A stretch of DNA of 64,000 nt from Ammoniphilus sp. YIM 78166 (GTDB taxonomy: Bacteria > Bacillota > Bacilli > Aneurinibacillales > RAOX-1). The notes beneath the pieces were generated by a model. That model saw only the letters and a program-made list of their open reading frames with translations. It was not told the origin of the DNA and did no database searches. A program made the position numbers and the translations under genes. The stretch lies in the NCBI RefSeq assembly GCF_004522215.1, contig NZ_SDLR01000009.1, forward strand, positions 62,279 through 126,278, read 5' to 3'. Every line of letters begins with the position of its first letter. Position 1 is the stretch's first letter. Shown piece by piece: positions 16,407-24,669 of this stretch.

Positions 16407-17978
16407 TTATAATACGATTTCCTTATCTTTTACATCTAAATGTTCTGCTTCGACGATTCCCTGTTCGATGGCCAATTTCCTCGCCAGCTGCGGGGCATGC
16501 CACAAGGAAGGAAGCAGTAATATGGATACCGGCACAGCTGCTATAACCACAAAGGATTGAAGCGCATTAATACCCCCTGACCCAATGTTGATTAGAATGA
16601 TGGCGATAAAGCCCATCAGCACGGCCCAAAAGACACGCGTAAATGCTGGTGGGTCCCCTTCTCCCGTTACCCCCATCGCTAGGGTGTACGACATGGAATC
16701 CGCCGTGGTAACTACAAAGAGAATGGTTAAGATGAGGAAAATGATCGGCATGATCGCGGAAAGCGGCATCTGCTGGGCAATGGCAATGATCGCAGCCGGG
16801 AGCCCATTCTCATTTAAAGGTCCGCTGACGGATCCCGCCTTGTTCATTTCATAGAAGATTCCGGAACCCCCTACTACGGTAAACCAAAAGTTTGTTGTTA
16901 AGGATGAAATCACGGCAACAGCCAGGAAAATTTCTCTTACGGTGCGCCCTCTGGAGATTCTCGCAACCAGCATGGCCACCATCGGACCGAAGCCGATAAA
17001 CCAGCCAAAGAAAAACAGCATCCACCAGCCCAGCCAGCCTTGATCTTGGCGATACGTACTGATGTTAATGAACTCGCTTACATAAAACCCAAATGAAGAT
17101 ACAAACGAGTCAATAATAAAACCACCGGGTCCAAATAGTAAGATGAAAAAGGCGATAATGACGGCCATAATGACGTTTAATTTACTGAACCACTGGATTC
17201 CTTTATCAATCCCTGTTACGGTGGAGAAGACAGTGACACTAATTAAGCCAATAATGATTAGGGCTTGAGTGATCCCATTATCCGGAATTCCAAATAAGGA
17301 ATTGAGACCATAGCTGACTTGCAATCCAAGAAATCCAATCGGTCCGATGGTTCCGGCTGCCGCTCCAATGATGCAAACTGAATCCGCAACTGTACCCCAT
17401 TTACTCGTAAGAATCTTATCTCCCAATATAGGATATAGTAAAGTTCTTGGTTTTAAAGGCATCCCCTTATGATAATGAGCGTACATGAAAATTACCGCAC
17501 TGATCGCTCCGTATACTGCCCAGGCCGTGAAGCCCCAATCCATAAACGTCTGAGCCAATGCCGGTGCGATGGCTTGTTGGGTACCCGATTCAATCCCCTG
17601 GTGCATCGGAGGAACATCCATGAAATAATACATTGGTTCCGCTGCCGCCCAAAACACACCGCCAGCTCCCAACCCTGAAACCACAATAATAGAAACCCAT
17701 TTAAACCTGCTCATCTCTGGCTTAGCCAAGTTCCCCAGCTTGACTCTTCCATACCTCGAGCAAGATAAACCTAACCCTACCGCGAACGTCGCCAATAATA
17801 GCAATTGCCAGTAAGCTCCAAAATATCGGATGGAAAGATCAAAACCTGTGCTCACAAATTTAGAAACCGCTTCCACATTGACGATTGAAAGAATGACAAA
17901 AAGCAACAACAATCCGCCGCTGATATTAAAAACAGGCCAGTCAATCTTCTTACTCACGGTTTCCCATTTCTCTCTCAT
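16407..17978 (-). CDS. BCCT-family transporter (betaine/carnitine/choline type)
   Basis: A 523-residue protein with about 12 membrane segments and the BCCT core GLGAGGVFWAAAEPMYYF and WGFTAWAVYG, where the aromatic residues bind quaternary ammonium groups. FFFGWFIGFGPMVAML and ADSMSYTLAMG are also family blocks. The gene is preceded by a perfect 17-base palindrome. A carrier for quaternary amines fits a zwitterionic N-methylpyridinium carboxylate such as trigonelline. Carnitine- or betaine-type substrates cannot be excluded. The C-terminal tail is short and charged. Confidence 0.9.
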   Translation of the reverse strand: MREKWETVSKKIDWPVFNISGGLLLLFVILSIVNVEAVSKFVSTGFDLSIRYFGAYWQLLLLATFAVGLGLSCSRYGRVKLGNLAKPEMSRFKWVSIIVVSGLGAGGVFWAAAEPMYYFMDVPPMHQGIESGTQQAIAPALAQTFMDWGFTAWAVYGAISAVIFMYAHYHKGMPLKPRTLLYPILGDKILTSKWGTVADSVCIIGAAAGTIGPIGFLGLQVSYGLNSLFGIPDNGITQALIIIGLISVTVFSTVTGIDKGIQWFSKLNVIMAVIIAFFILLFGPGGFIIDSFVSSFGFYVSEFINISTYRQDQGWLGWWMLFFFGWFIGFGPMVAMLVARISRGRTVREIFLAVAVISSLTTNFWFTVVGGSGIFYEMNKAGSVSGPLNENGLPAAIIAIAQQMPLSAIMPIIFLILTILFVVTTADSMSYTLAMGVTGEGDPPAFTRVFWAVLMGFIAIILINIGSGGINALQSFVVIAAVPVSILLLPSLWHAPQLARKLAIEQGIVEAEHLDVKDKEIVL

Positions 17979-18120
17979 TTTGATATTTCCTCCCTTATTT
18001 TATTACTTGGTATTGAAACTAGAGTTCATCGCCTTATAAGCTGGTTAAATCATATCCCCTCCTAAAAATACAAAGTGGTTATTGGGCCTCAATGCTTATT
18101 TCTTGTCCTTCAGTACCATG

Positions 18121-18137
18121 TTGCATGTACCATGCAA
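18121..18137. promoter_or_regulatory. GntR-type operator of the BCCT gene
   Basis: TTGCATGTACCATGCAA is a perfect palindrome of 7-base arms around TAC. It lies about 140 bases before the transporter start. The same arms occur before the monooxygenase operon. Confidence 0.65.
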
Positions 18138-18465
18138 GTTAGTATCTTAAATTTAAACCATTAATTAAGTTGTGTCAATATTTTATTATTTGAAAAGGAG
18201 GATATAGTCTGATTATTATAATTAATAGTTCCAAATAACAAAAGGGATTGTCTTCTAATCCTTATAGACTAGAAGACGAACTCGATCCATCCAAATGACG
18301 TGGTGAACACTCCCATAGTTCACTTTTAGCATCGATGTAACAGATGCAATTATAGGGATAGGATTAATAGAATCATCAATAGAACCATAGGAACAAATAG
18401 CCAAAACAAGGAGATTGCCGTGATAGAATGAGTCATTTTTTATCCCCCGCTTCTTTTCTATTCTT
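18138..18465. other. Gap without an intact gene
   Basis: AT-rich sequence upstream of the BCCT gene. On the minus strand, 18255-18430 starts with a hydrophobic stretch (SITAISLFWLFVPMVLLMIL) that then meets several stops. It may be the broken N-terminus of a membrane transporter, but no family is recognised. Confidence 0.3.
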
Positions 18466-18890
18466 TTATATCCAATGTGGGTGTTCCCATAGGGCAAGGT
18501 CTTGACGTACTAATTTCACAACGTTAAGATACACACGATAGGCTTCCGAAACATCATGGATGGACATTCCGATAGGGTTAAATAAAATCCGTTGTTGGTT
18601 GGATTCTCTGCCTGCCAGTTTGCCAACGATAATTTTCCCCAATTCATGGACATCTTCCTTTCCGAACTGCTCGATAACTGACATCAACTCCGTGATGACT
18701 TACATGTTCGAAATCGTCGACAACCACCTTATCGTAATAGACTAGCTCTTGCGGATCCGTATCCCAAAATGAAATTTCCGAATGGAAGGCCCCCTTCTTT
18801 TAGCCACTCGCCTTTTACGTATGGGAAAGTAGACATGGTAGCGGTTACAACAATTACACCACCGAATTTTGGATCACTTCAAACGAAGAT
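18466..18890 (-). pseudogene. Ornithine cyclodeaminase / mu-crystallin family, decayed C-terminal part
   Basis: Three frame-shifted pieces read in order TATMSTFPYVKGEWLKEGGL, VYYDKVVVDDFEHVSHHG, and MSVIEQFGKEDVHELGKI followed by AGRESNQQRILFNPIGM. Together they match the C-terminal half of the NAD-dependent ornithine cyclodeaminase / mu-crystallin family (DDxEHxxHxG, ELGxIVxGxxxGR, PxGMxIxD). At least two indels break the frame. The N-terminal half is not recognisable upstream. It is a relic on the edge of the catabolic island. Confidence 0.75.
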
Positions 18891-19138
18891 CAAGCTAAAC
18901 AAAAGTACATCTTCGCCCTTAAACTGTAAGACAGAGCTATCGCTTATAGCGATGGTTTTCCTTCTTTCGGTCATCTACACAGCAAAAAAACCAAGCCAAC
19001 ATACGCATAGGCTCGGTATTTCAACAAGAGTTCCTTTTCCTTCTTCACTTTGAATCCGCACACAAGCATTCAATTACGATTGTTAGATTAATTTTAATAA
19101 AAAAGAATTTAACTATACTTTAAGTAAACACACACTTC

Positions 19139-19702
19139 TCATATCTGATCTAGCCACGACTGCAGCCGCTCTTGGGTGGAGTCCTTTCTCGAGGTCTCCA
19201 TTAGGTATTTCAAATCGATTCTTTGATAATGAAGAAGCAAAAGTCGTTTTCCCCATTCACAATCGGAAGTCGATTTCCAATGGATACAAGCTCTTAAGCG
19301 ATCTAAGATGATGTCTTCAATTCCAATGACATACACCTTTAAATTATCTTTCAGCTGTAATTCAACTACTTTACTCAGATCAGCATCATCCAGCATATCG
19401 CCGGGAATTTCAATACTAACGAGAAGATCATCGTGGTACCAATGACGACCCTCACGTTTAAATCCAAGCTGAAGTAAAATATCATTAGCTAGATCACGGC
19501 GACTTAATACCATGTCGATATCGGCTGTGGTGTATTCGCTGCGAGTGTAAATTTCAACAGCCAGTCCACCCACGATAACCGGATTAATGTTATGTGGTTC
19601 AAGGAGCTTCGTCAGAATGGCACTTACTTGGACCATTTTTTCAAACTTACTTTTCCCCTTTAAGTGAGAAAGACTAAGCTTGGCTTCCTCAATCGAAATC
19701 AT
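19139..19702 (-). CDS. Nucleotidyltransferase-type protein (AbiEii/DUF6036-like), probable toxin
   Basis: A 187-residue protein with the nucleotidyltransferase motif VIVGGLAVEIYTR followed by TADIDMVLSRRD, and a helical C-terminus. This matches the AbiEii / DUF6036 group, in which the enzyme is the toxin of type IV-like pairs. The start overlaps the end of the upstream 77-residue gene by 14 bases, so the two are coupled. It could instead be a housekeeping nucleotidyltransferase, but size and partner favour a toxin-antitoxin module. Confidence 0.75.
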   Translation of the reverse strand: MISIEEAKLSLSHLKGKSKFEKMVQVSAILTKLLEPHNINPVIVGGLAVEIYTRSEYTTADIDMVLSRRDLANDILLQLGFKREGRHWYHDDLLVSIEIPGDMLDDADLSKVVELQLKDNLKVYVIGIEDIILDRLRACIHWKSTSDCEWGKRLLLLHYQRIDLKYLMETSRKDSTQERLQSWLDQI

Positions 19703-19922
19703 AGAACCACACTCGCTCGGTTATATATTTTATCTTTCCTTCTTTTTCTGCCTTTTCCCATTTTTGTTTACAAAGATGGTCAAGAATTTTCACTTCATCG
19801 CTATCTCTTTCCCTTGTACGAATGGGTCTTTCCGTACCACGGTTTCTTATTAGGGTTCGCTCTACTTCTTTCTGACGTTTACCTATCCATTGATTGAGAT
19901 CATCCAAACTCAACTTTTGCAA
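19689..19922 (-). CDS. Small charged protein, putative antitoxin of the nucleotidyltransferase pair
   Basis: A 77-residue highly charged helical protein (LDDLNQWIGKRQKEVERTLI, RERDSDEVKILDHL, WEKAEKEGKIKYITERVWF). No domain is recognised. It precedes the nucleotidyltransferase with an overlap and has an AAGGAGATG-type site upstream. The gene order small-then-nucleotidyltransferase is that of toxin-antitoxin pairs, which is the only basis for the call. Confidence 0.55.
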   Translation of the reverse strand: MQKLSLDDLNQWIGKRQKEVERTLIRNRGTERPIRTRERDSDEVKILDHLCKQKWEKAEKEGKIKYITERVWFYDFD

Positions 19923-20034
19923 AGAGGGACATCTCCTTAGTAATAAGTTGAAGCCATTATACCATATACTGTAATTTTATTCCATAAACAACAACTATCG
20001 AATCCATCTGTCGACAAATCGTTCTACCCATTCC

Positions 20035-20065
20035 CAAAAAAACGATGAGCCTCAATGACTCACCG
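20035..20065 (-). terminator. Rho-independent terminator
   Basis: On the minus strand CGGTGAG pairs with CTCATCG around a nine-base loop and is followed by seven T. It would have ended the gene whose scraps lie at 20150-20515. Confidence 0.7.
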
Positions 20066-20149
20066 TGTCCATCTAAATTAATGCTTAATCCCACACTGCA
20101 CCGCGGTTCTGGTCCCGATAGATGCCCAATCCATGAATTTCTCTAATCC

Positions 20150-20515
20150 CTATCCATTGGCTGCTGACTGATTAACCGCAGCGATCAAATTCTTGCCTGC
20201 AAGATCATCCATCTTATAGCGAGTTTCTAACGTTGCAGACCCTACATGCGGTAAGGTAACAACGTTTTTTATGGTTAAAAAAGGGATGATCCAAGGGAAG
20301 GGGTTCTTTTTCGAATACATCCACTTGTTAATCTGCGATACCAACCCTTCCAAACCAGAAAAGGACATTTCCTCTCTTACAAAAAAGCAAACCTCTACAT
20401 CAAGGCTTTCTCCACAGATCATTTCATCAAAGTCAAAGATGTGCACCTCATAGTGGACTTGGTTTTTATCCTGCTGGATCGTCGGTCTAACTTTTTTGAA
20501 TCATCTGGGATACGC
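20150..20515 (-). pseudogene. Chimeric remnant: riboflavin kinase fragment joined to hydroxyacid dehydrogenase fragment
   Basis: The first part (VRPTIQQDKNQVHYEVHIFD, FDEMICGESLDVEV, VREEMSFSGLEGLVSQI) is a close relative of the kinase domain of the RibB/kinase fusion at 9409-10401. The second part (IKNVVTLPHVGSATLETRY, KMDDLAGKNLIAAV) is the C-terminus of a D-2-hydroxyacid dehydrogenase (glyoxylate reductase type). Neither half is complete. An ATG at 20446 gives a 98-residue frame across the junction, which might be translated but is unlikely to be a functional enzyme. Confidence 0.7.
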
Positions 20516-20588
20516 ATAAGTGCCCCTCTTTCTTACACATATTTTACCATTTTTCTTCCAAGTCATTAAGTTGTAGATATCGTATAGC

Positions 20589-20620
20589 AAAAAAAAACGG
20601 GAAGACTGTTCATTCTTCCC
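20589..20620 (-). terminator. Terminator of the aromatic-acid operon
   Basis: GGGAAGA and TCTTCCC pair around an eight-base loop and are followed on the minus strand by G and a long T run. Confidence 0.8.
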
Positions 20621-20728
20621 TGATAGGGATGGAGTTGTGGGGTTCATTTCTTTGTGGAGAATCAATTCCCCCATACTCTCGCCTACCTGCTAGAACAGGG
20701 AAGCAAGAGATAGCGGCAATTGAAACAC

Positions 20729-20902
20729 TTACACTGTTTTCGCAGTCTTTTTAAACGGAAGAAATAACTTGATCGTCGCTGGCTGATTGCAATAAAAGCA
20801 TGTTTTAGTCGTATGCTGGGGCAAGAAGGCAACATGAGGTGCCGAAAGTACTTTTATTCCTTCAGTCACGTGATTTTTACAAACCTTTAATATGGTCCTC
20901 AT
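20729..20902 (-). CDS. Small zinc-ribbon-like protein, 57 residues
   Basis: The frame begins MRTILKVCKNHVTEGIKVL and contains CFYCNQPATIKLF. One Cys and a His near the start plus a CxxC pair could form a small zinc site. It starts 15 bases after the amidohydrolase stop with GGAAAGGGG just before the ATG. It is the last gene before the operon terminator. Similar short Cys/His proteins occur in Bacillales genomes as I recall, with no known role. Confidence 0.55.
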   Translation of the reverse strand: MRTILKVCKNHVTEGIKVLSAPHVAFLPQHTTKTCFYCNQPATIKLFLPFKKTAKTV

Positions 20903-20917
20903 CCCCTTTCCATCGAT

Positions 20918-21922
20918 TTAAGAGATTTGCAGGAACTCCATCGCATTTCCGCCCATGATGGCCGTTTTTTGTTCCTCCGTTAAACTCTCCGTTTCCAAAA
21001 CCGATTTACCCGGTGGCGTTTCTTGGATGGCAAAAGGATAATCGGTACCCATCAGCAAGCGTTCATGGCCTACAAGTCGATTCAAGTAGTCTACGTTCAT
21101 CGAGTCATAGACCAGAACATCGTAATAGAAATGCTTGGCATAATGGCTAGGCGGATAAGGGGTCTTTCTGGTGTCAGGGAATACATGCCAGCCTTGTTCC
21201 ATCCGAGGCAGGATAAAAGGAAGCGCCCCTCCTCCATGGGCCAAACAGACTTTCAGCTTTGGAAACTTCTCAAACATTCCGCTCATGATAAAATTAGCCG
21301 CCGACAAGCCTAATTCCAATGGCATGGCTACGGTATAGGTCAGACCCGCCTTGGCAGTTCTTTCTTTGGCTACCATGTCGTACGGATGGATAAAGAGCGG
21401 AACATTCCAGCGCTCAGCCATCTCAAAGAAAGGAGAGAGTGCTGGGTCTTCTAATCCCAGACCATTCACATTCGAGCCGATCTCGATTCCTTTGAGACCC
21501 AGCTTGTGCATACAGTAGTCCATTTCTTCAATGGCCGCTTCGGCATTCTGTAGCGGGACCGTTCCCAATCCAATAAAGCGAGTAGGATGTTGCCTCACCA
21601 GATCTGCGTTATACTCATTTTGCAAACGGGCCATTTCTCTTGCCCCTTCAACAGGTGCCCAATAACAAAGGCCAATTGGAATCGGTGACAGGACCTGCAT
21701 GTCCACCCCGTCTAGCTGCATTCTTTCTATTTTTTTGGCCGGATCCCAGGTGTCGCTACCTATTTTTCGAAAGACGTTTCCTTGAACCATAATATGAGCG
21801 GTTTGTTCGTTCACTCTCACGATACTGGGCCAGCGTTCTCCTCCATAGCGTTTACCCAGGTCCGGAAGCTCGGGTGGAAGAATATGTGTATGAAAATCAA
21901 TTCGTTTGATCGTTTTTGGCAT
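20918..21922 (-). CDS. Amidohydrolase family protein, ACMSD-like decarboxylase
   Basis: A 334-residue amidohydrolase-2 TIM barrel. The metal ligands are the N-terminal HxH (RIDFHTHILPPEL), His in PLFIHPYD, His in VCLAHGGGALPFI and Asp in LLMGTDYPFA. This is the pattern of 2-amino-3-carboxymuconate-6-semialdehyde decarboxylase and related non-oxidative decarboxylases of aromatic catabolism. In this operon it could decarboxylate the ring-cleavage product of a carboxylated catechol. A hydrolase role is possible. Confidence 0.85.
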   Translation of the reverse strand: MPKTIKRIDFHTHILPPELPDLGKRYGGERWPSIVRVNEQTAHIMVQGNVFRKIGSDTWDPAKKIERMQLDGVDMQVLSPIPIGLCYWAPVEGAREMARLQNEYNADLVRQHPTRFIGLGTVPLQNAEAAIEEMDYCMHKLGLKGIEIGSNVNGLGLEDPALSPFFEMAERWNVPLFIHPYDMVAKERTAKAGLTYTVAMPLELGLSAANFIMSGMFEKFPKLKVCLAHGGGALPFILPRMEQGWHVFPDTRKTPYPPSHYAKHFYYDVLVYDSMNVDYLNRLVGHERLLMGTDYPFAIQETPPGKSVLETESLTEEQKTAIMGGNAMEFLQIS

Positions 21923-21959
21923 CGTGGTTTTCTCCTAACCTCTTCTTTTTTTCTTCTCT

Positions 21960-23195
21960 TTATCTATAAGTTCCCTTGCGAAACTCCTCTCGCTCTACCA
22001 TCCAGGAAGCCAGCAGCCCCCCGACCAACCCCCAAAATGGCGCCCCAATATGGAGCAACTGAAATCCTGAAATGGTAATCAAAAACGACGTGATGGCGCC
22101 CAGCTTAAATCGTCCCGAAAACGAGACTTGCAGGCTATTCATAAGGACGGCCAGCATCGCCAAACCACCTAAGAGCTTGATGAGGGAGGAAGGAATCCAT
22201 TGCGTAATGACTGCGGCCATAGGGGCAAAAAGACCAAATAGAATCATAAAGAAGCCGAGCATCACTCCTGCCGCAAAACGCCCTTCTTTGGGTCCTCCCT
22301 CCTCGGATGCAATAATTGCCGTCATCGGTCCGGCAATACAGGCCGAATGCCCGCCAAAAAAGCCGTTAATAATGGAAGTAATCCCCGTCCAATTGGTCAA
22401 CGCATTCACAGGAGGCTGATACCCCAACTCTTTCATCAATCCAAATCCTTGGGCATTTTGAATGGCAATCACGGTCAAAGCTAAGGGAATCACGAGCTCC
22501 CCTATCGCTGCCAAGCTAAACTCAGGGGTAAACCAGAGCGGCTTAACCAGCGAGACAGACAACTCTTGCCTATCAACGGAACCCTGCATGGGAAGAAGAA
22601 TCACGGCCGCCACGATCGCACCCAAAATAGGTGGAAACTTGGTGGCCAAGCTTTTCATGCTAAGAATGAGTAGAAAGACCGCCAAGACGATCCCATTCAG
22701 CCAAACATTCTCGGAAACTGATCGGAAAATATCGATACCAAACGGCAGCAAAACGCCGGAAACCATGCCCATCATGATCGGTACAGGCAAAAACATCATC
22801 ATGCGATGAATAATTCCCGACATCCCTAAAACAAGGATCAACATCCCTGTCACCATATAGGCCCCAATCACCTCTTCGAAGGAGTGCTGGGCAAGAGCGG
22901 TACCAACCAAAACGGCGCCTGGAATGGAAAAAGCCATGGCAATCGGTTGCCGATAATAGATGGATAGGATCACCGATAGAATCCCGGCCATGCCGTAGAT
23001 TGAGAAAATCCACGACGAGATTTGATCAGCGCTCAGTCCGCCTTTTTCCGCCGCTTGCAAGACAATTAACAACGGGCCTGTCGCACCGAAAAGCCATGCC
23101 ACGAATCCATTGGATACGTTCGGGATCGTAAAGTACTGTCGTAAATCCAACTTGATATTCCCTTGGTCGAGCTCTCTTTCCTTTAAGATAGGCAT
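21960..23195 (-). CDS. BenE-family benzoate/H+ symporter
   Basis: A 411-residue integral membrane protein of the BenE family with about 12 segments. Family blocks are NVSNGFVAWLFGATGPLL near the start, SIPGAVLVGTALAQHSFEEV and GFFGGHSACIAGPMTAI in the second half. BenE carriers import benzoate or related aromatic acids. It is co-directional with the dioxygenase genes, suggesting that it imports their substrate. The first 20 residues are charged and cytosolic. Confidence 0.88.
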   Translation of the reverse strand: MPILKERELDQGNIKLDLRQYFTIPNVSNGFVAWLFGATGPLLIVLQAAEKGGLSADQISSWIFSIYGMAGILSVILSIYYRQPIAMAFSIPGAVLVGTALAQHSFEEVIGAYMVTGMLILVLGMSGIIHRMMMFLPVPIMMGMVSGVLLPFGIDIFRSVSENVWLNGIVLAVFLLILSMKSLATKFPPILGAIVAAVILLPMQGSVDRQELSVSLVKPLWFTPEFSLAAIGELVIPLALTVIAIQNAQGFGLMKELGYQPPVNALTNWTGITSIINGFFGGHSACIAGPMTAIIASEEGGPKEGRFAAGVMLGFFMILFGLFAPMAAVITQWIPSSLIKLLGGLAMLAVLMNSLQVSFSGRFKLGAITSFLITISGFQLLHIGAPFWGLVGGLLASWMVEREEFRKGTYR

Positions 23196-23264
23196 TTTTT
23201 CTCCTTGAATAGAGAGAGAGACCGCTCAATGGTCTCCTCCTCTCTTTGCTATTCCGTTCTCCCG

Positions 23265-24155
23265 TTACTTCCCTCCGACACTGCCCATCGAAGCCAATCG
23301 AGGATCTGCGACCCCACCCCACATATCAATCGTTTCTAGGCTAGCTTCTAGCAAACGAGGCTTTCTGGCTCCTACTTCAGGGAATTCCTCCATGCCGAAG
23401 CTGTACTCGACCGTCATGCCATCTGGATCCAAATAGTAGAGGAAGATCGCGCCGGACGGCGTGTGTCGACCAGGTCCAAAGACGATCGGAACATCATGTC
23501 GGATAAAGCGGTTTCTCGCTTTTCCGATGTCATCGATATCATTGACCATAAAATTCACATGATGCAGGCCATGCTCTTCTCCCCTGAAGACCGCGAAGGA
23601 GTGATGATACGAAATCGGGAAGCATCGCATAAACGCGCCGATGCCATCATCCACCACATCCGAGATTTTAAAATTCATGACTTGATTATAGAACTTTACC
23701 GATTCATGAATCGTCTTCGACTTTAAGACCACATGTCCCAAGCGAAGGATATTCGTGTGAGTAGGCTGGAATTCCGTAGGCAAGTACACAATATCCGAGT
23801 AAAATTCAAACGTGATACCGAAAGGATCCTGAATACGGAACGTTTTCCCTTGGTTCAGCTGCTTCGCTTCTTCATTCGACACTTCGGTTGGATTCAGGCC
23901 TGCTTTCGTAAATTGTTCGAAGGCGGTCTCCAACATATCCGCATCTTCCATTTCCAAAGCAATCCGACGTAAACCCGGCTCCTTATCTTGACATAGAATG
24001 ACGTTATGGTGATCACTGCTTGTGCGGTAATAAGCGATATCTTCACGACTTTCGTCCACTGGTTGAATCCCTACGAGGTCTCGATAAAAATCCTTCGAAC
24101 GCTTAAGATCCGTTACATTCAGGGCTACATACCCGAGTTTTTTATATCGTAACAT
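23265..24155 (-). CDS. VOC-superfamily extradiol ring-cleavage dioxygenase
   Basis: A 296-residue two-module VOC protein of the type I extradiol dioxygenase family. The iron ligands are expected in the second module: His in LRLGHVVLKSK, His in GLHHVNFMVND and Glu in GMTVEYSFGMEE. HTPSGAIFLYYLDPDG is the family block before the Glu. It would open the ring of a catechol produced by the Rieske enzyme (meta cleavage). The gene follows the beta-subunit gene by about 20 bases. Confidence 0.87.
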   Translation of the reverse strand: MLRYKKLGYVALNVTDLKRSKDFYRDLVGIQPVDESREDIAYYRTSSDHHNVILCQDKEPGLRRIALEMEDADMLETAFEQFTKAGLNPTEVSNEEAKQLNQGKTFRIQDPFGITFEFYSDIVYLPTEFQPTHTNILRLGHVVLKSKTIHESVKFYNQVMNFKISDVVDDGIGAFMRCFPISYHHSFAVFRGEEHGLHHVNFMVNDIDDIGKARNRFIRHDVPIVFGPGRHTPSGAIFLYYLDPDGMTVEYSFGMEEFPEVGARKPRLLEASLETIDMWGGVADPRLASMGSVGGK

Positions 24156-24176
24156 GTCTCCTCATCTCCCTTCAGA

Positions 24177-24656
24177 CTATAAAATAATACTGACTTTGCC
24201 ATGTGGTCTAAGCGCTTCCAGATCAAGGATGCACTTGCGGTCCGCAATCTTAAGCTGGCCATCGCGTTCTACCAAACGATGCTCATACTTCCCTACATAC
24301 GCATCCATGTTCCCGTATCTCATGCGATAAACGATAAAGTTTGAACGAACCAGCAACGAATCTTCCGAACGCTCAACCACCCGTACGTTGTTGATATTAC
24401 GGTTCGTTCTTGATCTGGGATACTCCACATGGGCATCATCGCTTTTTAATCGCTTCACACGGGAGTCAATACGTATGCGATCATCCGATACTAAAAATAA
24501 GGTGTGCCGAGGGGAAGCGTCAGGAACATCCGTAGAAGGGATGCTATAGGTCGCATCCTCCGTCAACAGGTCTAGCCATTCATCAAACCGAGCTTGATCT
24601 AACAATTCAGCTTCCAGATACAAGAAATCTTCAATTTGTTCACGGGAAAAGTTCAT
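24177..24656 (-). CDS. Aromatic ring-hydroxylating dioxygenase, beta subunit
   Basis: About 159 residues of the SnoaL-like (NTF2 fold) beta-subunit family: QIEDFLYLEAELLDQARFDE, then WLDLLTEDATYSIPSTD, then SNFIVYRMRYGNMDAYVGKY. It forms the alpha3-beta3 oxygenase with the next-upstream gene product and does not itself carry metal. The ATG at 24656 lies nine bases after GGAG. Earlier in-frame ATGs would leave no spacing. Confidence 0.87.
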   Translation of the reverse strand: MNFSREQIEDFLYLEAELLDQARFDEWLDLLTEDATYSIPSTDVPDASPRHTLFLVSDDRIRIDSRVKRLKSDDAHVEYPRSRTNRNINNVRVVERSEDSLLVRSNFIVYRMRYGNMDAYVGKYEHRLVERDGQLKIADRKCILDLEALRPHGKVSIIL

Positions 24657-24669
24657 CTTCTTCATCTCC

